Shown here: positions 9,225-15,900 of the stretch, piece after piece
How the letters are laid out: each line of letters begins with the position of its first letter
How positions within the stretch are numbered: position 1 is the stretch's first letter
From: an uncultured Dysosmobacter sp.
GTDB taxonomy: Bacteria; Bacillota; Clostridia; Oscillospirales; Oscillospiraceae
Direction: 5' to 3'
DNA length: 58,010 nt
Assembly (NCBI RefSeq): GCF_947631635.1
Contig: NZ_CANRMB010000019.1
Coordinates: 1 to 58,010, forward strand
The notes under the pieces: model-generated
What the model was told of the DNA's origin: nothing
What the model saw: the letters and a program-made list of their open reading frames with translations, nothing else
The model's database searches: none
Position numbers and translations under genes: made by a program

Positions 9225-10115
9225 TTACTTTGCGCGAGTCAGTTCAACACCAGCGATCCGCTCGTAATAACGCATAACTGCGGCGCTGTCCTCAGAGCCG
9301 GCACCAATCGCGGACATATACCGCATCTCATCCATGACCAAGCTTGCCAAAGGCATGGGAGCGCCCAGAGCATGACCGGTCTCAAGCACATTGTTTAGGT
9401 CTTTGATGTGCAGATCCAGCCGGAAACCGGCCTTGAAATTACGATCCATGGCCATGGCCAGCTTGCCATCCAGAACCTTGGAACCGGCATAGCCGTCCTT
9501 AATTGCGTTGTAAACCACTTCGGGCTCCACACCAGCCTTAGCACCCATCACAAAGGCTTCTGCAACGGCGGCCGTTTCAACAGCGATGATATGCTGGTTC
9601 ACCAGCTTGGTAGTATTACCCGCGCCCAGGCCACCGCAATAGGTGATCGTGCCGGCCATAGCTTCCAATACAGGCGTCAGCTCTTCAAGCAGAGCCTTGT
9701 CGCCGCCACACATCAGGGCCAGAGTGCCGTTGATTGCGCCGATCTCACCACCGGATACAGGGGACTCGAGCATGGGGACACCAACTTCAGCGCAAGCTTT
9801 TCCGACTTCCTTGGTGGTAAGAGGAGCAATGGAACTCATGTCAATGATTTTCATTCCGTCGTGGCGGCCTTCCAAAACGCCATTCTGGCCCAGGATAACA
9901 CTCTTGACATGGGGAGAGTTGGGAAGCATGGTGATGACGACTTCGCTCTTAGCGGCGACATCCTTGTTGCTCGCTTCAGCAATAGCACCACAGGCAACAA
10001 GTTCCTCGACACCCTTGGGAACCACGTCGTACACATGCAGCTCGTATCCCGCCTTCAAGAGGTTTTTTGCCATGGGACGTCCCATAACGCCCAGCCCAAT
10101 GAAACCGATTCTCAT
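9225..10115 (-). CDS. 2-hydroxy-3-oxopropionate reductase-like dehydrogenase (copy 2)
   Basis: The 296-residue product has GLGVMG (7-12), SGG (121-123) and GNTTK with the catalytic Lys170. It is nearly the same protein as the copy at 950-1843 over its whole length, so one arose by duplication. Like that copy it should reduce a C3-C4 semialdehyde or oxo acid with NAD(P)H, or oxidise the alcohol. It is first in its operon, followed by the PPC gene, and has a 200-base leader with three LacI-type operator palindromes. Keeping two copies under different promoters suggests the step is needed in two conditions. Confidence 0.85.
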   Translation of the reverse strand: MRIGFIGLGVMGRPMAKNLLKAGYELHVYDVVPKGVEELVACGAIAEASNKDVAAKSEVVITMLPNSPHVKSVILGQNGVLEGRHDGMKIIDMSSIAPLTTKEVGKACAEVGVPMLESPVSGGEIGAINGTLALMCGGDKALLEELTPVLEAMAGTITYCGGLGAGNTTKLVNQHIIAVETAAVAEAFVMGAKAGVEPEVVYNAIKDGYAGSKVLDGKLAMAMDRNFKAGFRLDLHIKDLNNVLETGHALGAPMPLASLVMDEMRYMSAIGAGSEDSAAVMRYYERIAGVELTRAK

Positions 10116-10172
10116 AAATATCCAACCTTTCTAAAATAATGTGTCATTGAGTTTGTATTATGTTGCGGAATC

Positions 10173-10186
10173 AGAAAACCTTTTCT
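10173..10186. promoter_or_regulatory. LacI-type operator, copy 1
   Basis: AGAAAACCTTTTCT: inverted arms AGAAAA/TTTTCT round a CC centre. It is identical to the copies at 10236 and 10298 and lies in the garR2 leader. Confidence 0.7.
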
Positions 10187-10235
10187 CGTCGCTGTAAACG
10201 TCATTTTTTTGCAAAAATAATATATATTAGCAGTA

Positions 10236-10249
10236 AGAAAACCTTTTCT
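10236..10249. promoter_or_regulatory. LacI-type operator, copy 2
   Basis: This repeats AGAAAACCTTTTCT exactly, 63 bases from copy 1 and 62 from copy 3. That is about six helical turns each, so all three sites face the same side of the DNA. Confidence 0.7.
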
Positions 10250-10297
10250 TGCTGCTGCGCAACATTACTTACATAGAATAGACGTTATAGATTGGCG

Positions 10298-10311
10298 AGA
10301 AAACCTTTTCT
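10298..10311. promoter_or_regulatory. LacI-type operator, copy 3
   Basis: The third identical copy of AGAAAACCTTTTCT lies just downstream of the predicted transcription start of the garR2 operon, the usual place for a repressing operator. Confidence 0.7.
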
Positions 10312-10318
10312 TGTCCTG

Positions 10319-10347
10319 AGTATAACACCTTGGTTTTTTAGTTTCAA
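10319..10347 (-). promoter_or_regulatory. Promoter of the garR2-PPC operon
   Basis: On the minus strand TTGAAA (10342-10347), a 17-base spacer and TATACT (10319-10324). The expected start, near 10312, falls next to operator copy 3. Confidence 0.65.
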
Positions 10348-10412
10348 TTGTGGGTTTCTACTTTTTTTGGGGCTTTTTTTTGTGAAAGTTGACTTTTTGC
10401 TTCAGCACCAAT

Positions 10413-10505
10413 TTGAATGACAAGGTATGGAATTGCGAGTTCATTGCCATGATTGCAGACCGGCTGGTGCTGGAGCGGAAAAACGGCCGCGGACTGACTG
10501 TGTAA
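10413..10505 (+). pseudogene. 3' remnant of a truncated gene
   Basis: A 30-codon reading frame (LNDKVWNCEFIAMIADRL and on to KNGRGLTV) has host-like high GC and is followed 14 bases later by a strong terminator, but it has no ribosome site or upstream coding sequence. The AT-rich island begins directly before it. I read it as the tail of a gene whose front was lost when the island arrived. I do not recognise the family. It could also be a short real gene starting at TTG. Confidence 0.4.
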
Positions 10506-10519
10506 ACGCAAAGAGGAAA

Positions 10520-10547
10520 CGGAGAGGGAAGCCCTCTCCGTTTTTTT
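10520..10547. terminator. Bidirectional terminator
   Basis: CGGAGAGGG (10520-10528) pairs with CCCTCTCCG (10532-10540) over an AAG loop, followed by T7 on the plus strand. It also sits just after the stop of the minus-strand DUF2812 gene. Confidence 0.85.
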
Positions 10548-11941
10548 CACGCGTTTTTCAGCTTTTCCGCGGCAATGGCGATCTGGGCCGGGGTGGGCTC
10601 CCAGTAGAAGTGGATCTCCGCCATGCGGTCCGGCCAGCAGACCAGATACCGGTTACGGGGGTCCCCGCCCACATGCAGCTGGTAGACCCTTTCCGCGTCC
10701 CAGGCGGAGGCGTCCGCAGGGCGGTATTCATCCAGAAGCTCCGGCACATGGCGGTCGTTGAACCGCTCCACATGCCGCAGGAGGCCCCGCTCCACAATGC
10801 CCCGCAGGAGGGGGAGCTTGACCCGTATGATCGCGTATTCCAGATCCTGTGGGGCATCCTGGTCGCTCAGACGGGCCCGCTGGGTGTACTCCGTCAGGGA
10901 GGCCAGCGGGGTGGACTGGGGGTCCGCCTCCGTGGACCAGCCGTCGTAGTCCGTCTCCATCAGGTCCTCCACCCGCAGGGGGATCTCGTCGCGGTAGATG
11001 TTCCAGGTATCGCCATAGGCCTCATAGGTCTCCGCGGGAGGACGCTCCCCCACGCCGGACCGCAGCGCCGTGAACAGGCCCGCTGTCAGTGCGGCCATCA
11101 GGGCCACGGACATCAGAACGATGGCGGTCACGGTGACGGCCCGGTTGGCGGACCGGGAAAACTTCCGCCGTTTCAAAGCGCTCTGGAGATGCCAGGTGCT
11201 CCAGATGATCCCCGCCATGCCCGCGAGGTACAGGATCATGAAGCCGGCCATGGCCGCATCTGCCGGCACCAGCAGCTGCCAGAGCAGGACGAGGGTCATC
11301 AGGCCCAGAGCGCCCCAGATCAGCCGGGGATGCCCCGTGGCGGGGACGCATCCGCCCCCGCCGGCGATGGACCGCTTGGAGCGGAAGTACCAGCGGGCGT
11401 AGCCCAGCATATCCGCCAGGTCCACCAGAGACCCCAGAAAGATGAGTATCAGGAGGGTGAACTTGTGCGGACTGGACAGGTAGTCCGCCGTGTCCCAGTA
11501 GAAGTCCTTGGCCTGCATCCACAGCTGAAACAGCATCAGTGCCAGAAGGGCCAGCTCCCCCGGCAGGAAGTTTTTCCGCATGGTCCGGTGGATGGTGTCC
11601 AGCTGGATGGAAGGCTCCGTCTCAATGGGCACCGGGTCCGGCAGGGGCGAGCAGTAGATCTGCGCCTGCCCCCAGCCGGTGACAGGCTCCCACCCGGCGG
11701 CCAGACAGTAGTCCCGCAGGGTCTGCTGGCCCTCGGTGGGGCCGGGATCGAACTGGGAGCTGTCCGGGAAGTAGACCACGGCGTAGTGCAGCTCCTTCGG
11801 CTCCATCCGGCGGTAGAGCCACTGGCCCCGTTCGGCCTTGATGAGCCGCCAGCCCTCCCTGGCCCGCTTTTCCAGGTGGCGCTGGATGGCGGTGTAGTTG
11901 TAAAAGGAAAACATGGGCAGTTCCCGCTTCTGGTCTTTCAT
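10547..11941 (-). CDS. DUF2812 domain membrane protein
   Basis: The 464-residue protein has an N-terminal DUF2812-type region (MFSFYNYTAIQRHLEKRARE, then a tryptophan- and tyrosine-rich stretch). Several hydrophobic segments follow (about residues 150-170, 185-200, 220-270 and 290-310), then a soluble tail. DUF2812 proteins are typically encoded with PadR regulators and are thought to be membrane stress or transport-related proteins of unknown activity. Its ATG overlaps the end of the padR gene, so the two are translated together and controlled by the same twin-operator promoter. Confidence 0.75.
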   Translation of the reverse strand: MKDQKRELPMFSFYNYTAIQRHLEKRAREGWRLIKAERGQWLYRRMEPKELHYAVVYFPDSSQFDPGPTEGQQTLRDYCLAAGWEPVTGWGQAQIYCSPLPDPVPIETEPSIQLDTIHRTMRKNFLPGELALLALMLFQLWMQAKDFYWDTADYLSSPHKFTLLILIFLGSLVDLADMLGYARWYFRSKRSIAGGGGCVPATGHPRLIWGALGLMTLVLLWQLLVPADAAMAGFMILYLAGMAGIIWSTWHLQSALKRRKFSRSANRAVTVTAIVLMSVALMAALTAGLFTALRSGVGERPPAETYEAYGDTWNIYRDEIPLRVEDLMETDYDGWSTEADPQSTPLASLTEYTQRARLSDQDAPQDLEYAIIRVKLPLLRGIVERGLLRHVERFNDRHVPELLDEYRPADASAWDAERVYQLHVGGDPRNRYLVCWPDRMAEIHFYWEPTPAQIAIAAEKLKNA

Positions 11942-12264
11942 CTGTCGCTCCCTCCCCGTCCGGTGCAGGATTCATAGTCCGCCGCCAGAGCCAGCAGGCG
12001 GCGGTATTCGTTGTCCAGTGTGGTCTGTCCGGCGCTGGTGATGACGTAGCTCCGCTTTCGGCCCTCCACCTTCGTCTCCCGGATCATGCCGGAGGAGACG
12101 AACTGTTCCAGCAGGTTATAGAGAGTCCCCGGCCCCACAGCCACCCGGCCATGGGTCAGCGCGCCGACCTGTGCCATGATATCCGCGCCGCAGCACTCCC
12201 GCCGCAGGCAGAGGAGGATGTAAAACATCTGCTCCGTCAGGGTTTGAAATTTTTCCCGGGCCAT
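11938..12264 (-). CDS. PadR-family transcriptional regulator
   Basis: The 108-residue winged-helix protein has EQMFYILLCLRRECCGADIM, then GPGTLYNLLEQFVSSGMI, the PadR recognition helix, and a wing with RKRSYVITSAG. PadR proteins repress their own operon and release on a ligand or stress signal. I chose ATG 12264; an upstream ATG at 12336 would put the promoter inside the gene. Two near-identical sites around the -10/-35 region are its likely operators. Confidence 0.85.
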   Translation of the reverse strand: MAREKFQTLTEQMFYILLCLRRECCGADIMAQVGALTHGRVAVGPGTLYNLLEQFVSSGMIRETKVEGRKRSYVITSAGQTTLDNEYRRLLALAADYESCTGRGGSDR

Positions 12265-12282
12265 CTGTGCGCCACCTCGATT

Positions 12283-12299
12283 ATCGAATATCGTTATTG
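12283..12299. promoter_or_regulatory. Probable PadR operator, site 1
   Basis: ATCGAATATCGTTATTG differs at one of 17 positions from the site at 12316. It lies just downstream of the -10 box on the padR side. The centres are 33 bases apart, about three helical turns. Confidence 0.6.
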
Positions 12300-12307
12300 A
12301 TGGGACC

Positions 12308-12336
12308 ATCATATCATCGAATATCGATATTGTCAA
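12308..12336 (-). promoter_or_regulatory. Promoter of the padR-DUF2812 operon
   Basis: On the minus strand TTGACA (12331-12336), a 17-base spacer and TATGAT (12308-12313): a near-consensus sigma-A promoter. The spacer is filled by the second operator. Confidence 0.85.
12316..12332. promoter_or_regulatory. Probable PadR operator, site 2
   Basis: ATCGAATATCGATATTG fills the -10/-35 spacer, so bound repressor would block polymerase. It contains the palindrome AATATCGATATT. Confidence 0.6.
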
Positions 12337-12450
12337 GAAAAAATTGAGCGCGCCGAGGCAGGCCGAAAATGCGGCCGGGTCCCACTTGCGTTTTTAAGCG
12401 CGTTGTGGTACGCTATGACTATTAAACAACAAAAGAAGAGGGAAGATCAC

Positions 12451-12708
12451 ATGACATATTCATTTCGGCCCAGAGGCGTTTGCTCCCAGGAGATGCGTGT
12501 GGAGATAGACGAGCAGGGCGTCATCCAGAATTTACAGGTCCTGGGCGGATGCAGCGGCAACCTGCAGGGTATCGCCGCCCTTGTCAAGGGCATGAAGGCC
12601 CAGGAGGCCATTGAGCGTCTGAAGGGCATCCGCTGCGGGTTCAAGGAGACCTCCTGCCCGGACCAGCTTGCCCGCAATTTGGAAAAGGCGCTGGAAAAAC
12701 GGGCATAA
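12451..12708 (+). CDS. TSCPD domain protein (TIGR03905 type)
   Basis: The 85-residue protein starts MTYSFRPRGVCSQEM and ends with the SCPDQLA motif after GIRCGFKET. This is a stand-alone TSCPD domain, the small domain also found at the end of some ribonucleotide reductases. Function is unknown; the conserved cysteines suggest metal or thiol chemistry. AGAGGGAAG precedes the ATG. It stands alone between the padR pair and the glycosyltransferase. Confidence 0.8.
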   Translation: MTYSFRPRGVCSQEMRVEIDEQGVIQNLQVLGGCSGNLQGIAALVKGMKAQEAIERLKGIRCGFKETSCPDQLARNLEKALEKRA

Positions 12709-12802
12709 GATGGGGCGGCGCGGCCCCCTTCAGGCGCTTACACAGGTGCCGCCGGAGATCGGGACCGGTACAGCAAGACCCGAGGAAAGAGCGGTTTAAC
12801 GT

Positions 12803-13936
12803 ATGAAGATCGTATTGGTCATCGACCAGTTTGACGACGCCAACAACGGCACCACCATCAGCGCCCGCCGGTTTGCCGCGGCGCTGAAGGCCCATGGCAA
12901 CGAGGTGCGGGTCATCGCCATCGGAAAGCCGGCGGACTATAAATATGCGGTGCGGCAGATGCGGTTTTTCCCGGTGGTGGAGCATCTGATCACCAGCCAG
13001 GGGATGCGTCTCGCCATCCCCAACCGCCATGTGTTCGAGAAGGCGGCCGCCTGGGCGGACGTGGTGCACTTTATGATGCCCTCGCCCCTGGCGATCATGG
13101 GCCTGCGGCACGTGGAGCGACTGGGCATCCCCCACACGGCGGCATTCCACTGCCAGCCGGAAAACATCACCTTCACCTTACATCTGGGCAACAGCAAGCG
13201 GATGAACGATTTTGTGTACAACCGCTTCCGGGACACCTTTTTCAACCGCTTCACCCACATCCACTGTCCCAGCAACATGATCGCGGGGCAGCTCCGGGAA
13301 CACGGCTATACCGCCCGGCTCCATGTCATCTCCAACGGCATCAGTCCGGAGTATTTCTATGGGAAGCGGCCCAAGGAGGATTGGCTGGAGGGCTATTTCA
13401 ATGTGCTGATGGTGGGCCGCTACGCCGGGGAAAAGCGGCAGGACGAGCTGATCGAGGCCTGCGCGAAGTCCCGCCACGCCAAGGATATCCAGGTCATCCT
13501 GGCTGGAAAGGGTCCCCTGGAGAAAAAGTACCGCCGTTTGGCGGAGAAGCTGCCCAATCCCATCGTCATGCAGTTCTATGAGCCGTCCCGGCTGATCGAG
13601 ATCCTGCACATGGCGGATCTGTACGTCCACACCTCCGACGCGGAGATCGAGGCCATGAGCTGCATGGAGGCCTTCGCCTGCGGACTGGTGCCTGTCATCG
13701 CGGATTCTCCCAGGTCCGCCACGCCCCAGTTCGCCCTGGACGGGCGGAGCCTGTTCCCGGCGGGGAACACGGGTGCCCTGGCGGAGCGCATCGACTATTG
13801 GATCGAGCATCCGGAGGAACGGCGGGAGATGGAGAGGCGCTACGCCGAGCACGCCAAGCAGTATGCCCTGGAGCGCTCCATCGAGCAGACGGAGGACATG
13901 TTCCGTCTGGCCATCCAGGAGCAGAGAAAACGGTAA
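12803..13936 (+). CDS. Glycosyltransferase family 4
   Basis: The 377-residue GT-B protein has the GT4 C-terminal donor site: VLMVGRYAGEKRQDELIEA, then LAGKGPLEKKY and the E-x7-E signature in EIEAMSCMEAFACGLVPV. The N-terminus MKIVLVIDQFDDANNGTT matches bacterial transferases that add glucose or mannose to diacylglycerol or phosphatidylinositol. It probably works at the inner membrane face in glycolipid synthesis. The acceptor cannot be told from sequence. The gene is monocistronic with its own terminator. Confidence 0.85.
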   Translation: MKIVLVIDQFDDANNGTTISARRFAAALKAHGNEVRVIAIGKPADYKYAVRQMRFFPVVEHLITSQGMRLAIPNRHVFEKAAAWADVVHFMMPSPLAIMGLRHVERLGIPHTAAFHCQPENITFTLHLGNSKRMNDFVYNRFRDTFFNRFTHIHCPSNMIAGQLREHGYTARLHVISNGISPEYFYGKRPKEDWLEGYFNVLMVGRYAGEKRQDELIEACAKSRHAKDIQVILAGKGPLEKKYRRLAEKLPNPIVMQFYEPSRLIEILHMADLYVHTSDAEIEAMSCMEAFACGLVPVIADSPRSATPQFALDGRSLFPAGNTGALAERIDYWIEHPEERREMERRYAEHAKQYALERSIEQTEDMFRLAIQEQRKR

Positions 13937-13957
13937 AGAATGCCTTTTGCAGAAAAA

Positions 13958-13995
13958 CGGGACCGCTGGTAAGAGCGGTCCCGCTTCATTTTCCC
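13958..13995 (+). terminator. Terminator of the glycosyltransferase gene
   Basis: A perfect 10-bp stem, CGGGACCGCT (13958-13967) with AGCGGTCCCG (13974-13983), is followed by CTTCATTTTCC. The right-arm sequence recurs near 14161 without a partner. Confidence 0.7.
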
Positions 13996-14210
13996 TATGT
14001 AAAAAGCAGGATCCCCCTTGGCCGTGCAGGGGGTAAAGGGGGATAGGAGCGGATGCAAAAGCCTGTGACAGCGGGCATTTGTGCCGCAAAGCGGGGGTGT
14101 GAAGCCCGCTGAAAAAAGCGCGCCGTTTTTTCAACAGATGGAACAGGACCGTGCGCACCAGCGGTCCCGTTTGCGCATAGGATAGACCAGCAACTAAGGA
14201 GGAATGAACG

Positions 14211-14651
14211 ATGGCTTTTTCCGACCGGGAGCTGTTGGCACGGCTGATCCAATGCGAAGCGGGCGGCGAGGGAGAGACAGGCATGAAGGCGGTGGCGGGG
14301 GTGGTGATGAACCGGGTCCACGCCAAGGGCGGCGAGTACGCCCGGGTGGGCCAGGGCAGCATCCGCAAGATCATTTTCCAGCCATACCAGTTTGTCTGCG
14401 CCAGTGAGACAGAGGGCGGCGCTTACAACCCCCAGAATATCTACAACATGCGGCCCGAACAGATCCACTACGACATCGCCGACTGGGCCATCGCGGGAAA
14501 CCGGATACCGGATGTGGCGGAATCCCTCTGGTTCTACAATCCCTTTGGCCCCACCTGCCGTTCCCGCTTCCCCTCGGATGTGGGATATTGGCAGACGCGG
14601 ATCGGCGACCACTGTTTTTATAATCCGACAAACGCCTATTACAAGACTTGA
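14211..14651 (+). CDS. cwlJ: Cell wall hydrolase, CwlJ/SleB family
   Basis: The 146-residue single-domain hydrolase (Hydrolase_2) starts MAFSDRELLARLIQCEAGGEG; the glutamate in CEAGGEG is the expected catalytic residue. There is no signal peptide or peptidoglycan-binding domain, as in CwlJ and unlike SleB. CwlJ degrades spore cortex during germination and needs the coat protein GerQ, which is encoded directly downstream. TAAGGAGG precedes the ATG. The gene pair makes the spore function more likely than a vegetative hydrolase. Confidence 0.85.
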   Translation: MAFSDRELLARLIQCEAGGEGETGMKAVAGVVMNRVHAKGGEYARVGQGSIRKIIFQPYQFVCASETEGGAYNPQNIYNMRPEQIHYDIADWAIAGNRIPDVAESLWFYNPFGPTCRSRFPSDVGYWQTRIGDHCFYNPTNAYYKT

Positions 14652-14662
14652 GAGGTGTCATG

Positions 14663-15247
14663 ATGCTTCATTTTCAAAATACTTATGCGCCTGCGGCATC
14701 TGCCCAGACGATGAATGGACGTCCGCTCACCCAGACGGACTGGTCCACGGAGATCACACCCGCGCCCACGCAGATGACACAGCAGCAGATGCGGCCCGCC
14801 TCGGACACCGGGATCGGCGGGATCGCGGAAGCGCCTGGCGGCATGCAGGGCGTTCCCGGCACCATGCCCGGCGGCATGATGAGTCCGGGGATGCAGATGT
14901 ACCGTGACCGGGGCGCGCTGGATATGACCACCGGCCTGCCTGACGAGGTGATCGAAGCCCCCACGACGGTGGATGAGGCCTACCGGGGTTCCCTGAAGGC
15001 CATGCTGGCCCGGAACCTGGGAAACTATGTGGTGGCGACGTTTTTGGTCGGCACAACGGGGACGGTATCCTGGGAGGGCATCCTGTTCGACGTGGGCAAC
15101 GACTTCGTGACCATTTACCAGGAGCCCCGGGACCGCTATATTGTGATCGATATCTACTCCCTGAAATATATTGAGTTCTACGATACCCGCCGCCGGGAGA
15201 TGTGCGAGTCCCTGATCCAGGGCAGAAACTGGCAGGGAGAACCCTGA
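14663..15247 (+). CDS. gerQ: Spore coat protein GerQ
   Basis: The 194-residue protein has a Met/Gly/Pro/Gln-rich N-terminal half, as coat proteins often do. Its C-terminal domain (SLKAMLARNLGNYVVATF, WEGILFDVGNDFVTIYQ, RYIVIDIYSLKYIEFYD) corresponds to the GerQ fold that locates CwlJ in the coat. It lies 11 bases after the cwlJ stop, and cwlJ-gerQ linkage is also seen in Bacillus. I prefer ATG 14663 (7 bases from GAGAGG) over ATG 14660 or an upstream TTG. Confidence 0.85.
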   Translation: MLHFQNTYAPAASAQTMNGRPLTQTDWSTEITPAPTQMTQQQMRPASDTGIGGIAEAPGGMQGVPGTMPGGMMSPGMQMYRDRGALDMTTGLPDEVIEAPTTVDEAYRGSLKAMLARNLGNYVVATFLVGTTGTVSWEGILFDVGNDFVTIYQEPRDRYIVIDIYSLKYIEFYDTRRREMCESLIQGRNWQGEP

Positions 15248-15317
15248 AGGTAGGATTGCGGACTGGGGAAAACTGTGGTAAAATCCGGATATCACAGAGA
15301 ACAAAGGAGAAATTCCC

Positions 15318-15830
15318 ATGGATTTTGCAAAGCTTTCCGCGGAGCGCTACTCTCTCCGCAAATTCAGTGACCGCCCCGTGGAGCGGGAGAAGCTGAATCT
15401 GGTGCTGGAGGCGGGGCGCAACGCCCCCACCGCCCACAATTTTCAGCCCCAGCGCATCTTCGTCATCCAGACGCCGGAGGCGCTGGAAAAGGCCGACGGC
15501 TGCATGGGCTCCCACTTCCATCCGCCGGTGATCCTGGCGGTGGCGTATGACCCGGAGACCGCCTGGAAACGGGAGACCGACGGCAAGGACCACGGCGAGA
15601 TCGACGCGGCCATCGCCGCCGCCCAGATGATGCTCCAGGCCGCGGACCTGGGGCTTGGCACCACCTATGTGGGGATGTTTGAGCCGGAGAAGCTGCTGGC
15701 GGCGTTCCCGGAGATGGCGGGCCTGCGCCCCATCGCCATGCTGCCCCTGGGCTATCCCGCGGAGGGGGCGCATCCCGCCCGCCTGCACAGGGACCGGAAG
15801 CCTATGGGGGAACTGGTGAAGTACCTGTAA
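15318..15830 (+). CDS. Nitroreductase family protein
   Basis: The 170-residue short nitroreductase has SAERYSLRKFSDRPV (FMN phosphate binding), APTAHNFQPQRI, and ADLGLGTTYVGMF followed by MLPLGYPAEG, all typical of FMN-dependent homodimers. The substrate (nitro compound, quinone or flavin) is not predictable. AAAGGAG precedes the ATG. It is alone and ends at a shared terminator with the convergent carboxypeptidase gene. Confidence 0.85.
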   Translation: MDFAKLSAERYSLRKFSDRPVEREKLNLVLEAGRNAPTAHNFQPQRIFVIQTPEALEKADGCMGSHFHPPVILAVAYDPETAWKRETDGKDHGEIDAAIAAAQMMLQAADLGLGTTYVGMFEPEKLLAAFPEMAGLRPIAMLPLGYPAEGAHPARLHRDRKPMGELVKYL

Positions 15831-15857
15831 TACCCCTTTCGTCAAATCCGTCAAAAT

Positions 15858-15890
15858 AAAAAGGAGACTGCCGCCGGCAGTCTCCTTTTT
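15858..15890. terminator. Bidirectional terminator
   Basis: A 15-bp perfect stem (15858-15872 with 15876-15890) has A5 and T5 on its flanks, so it works for both the nitroreductase and the convergent dac gene. Confidence 0.9.
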
Positions 15891-15900
15891 ATCAATTTTG

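Noticed and set aside
10173..10311. Iterons of a replication origin or a CRISPR array
   Set aside because: The units are 14-base palindromes spaced about 62 bases with unrelated spacers and no replication or cas genes. Operator sites next to a LacI gene explain them better.
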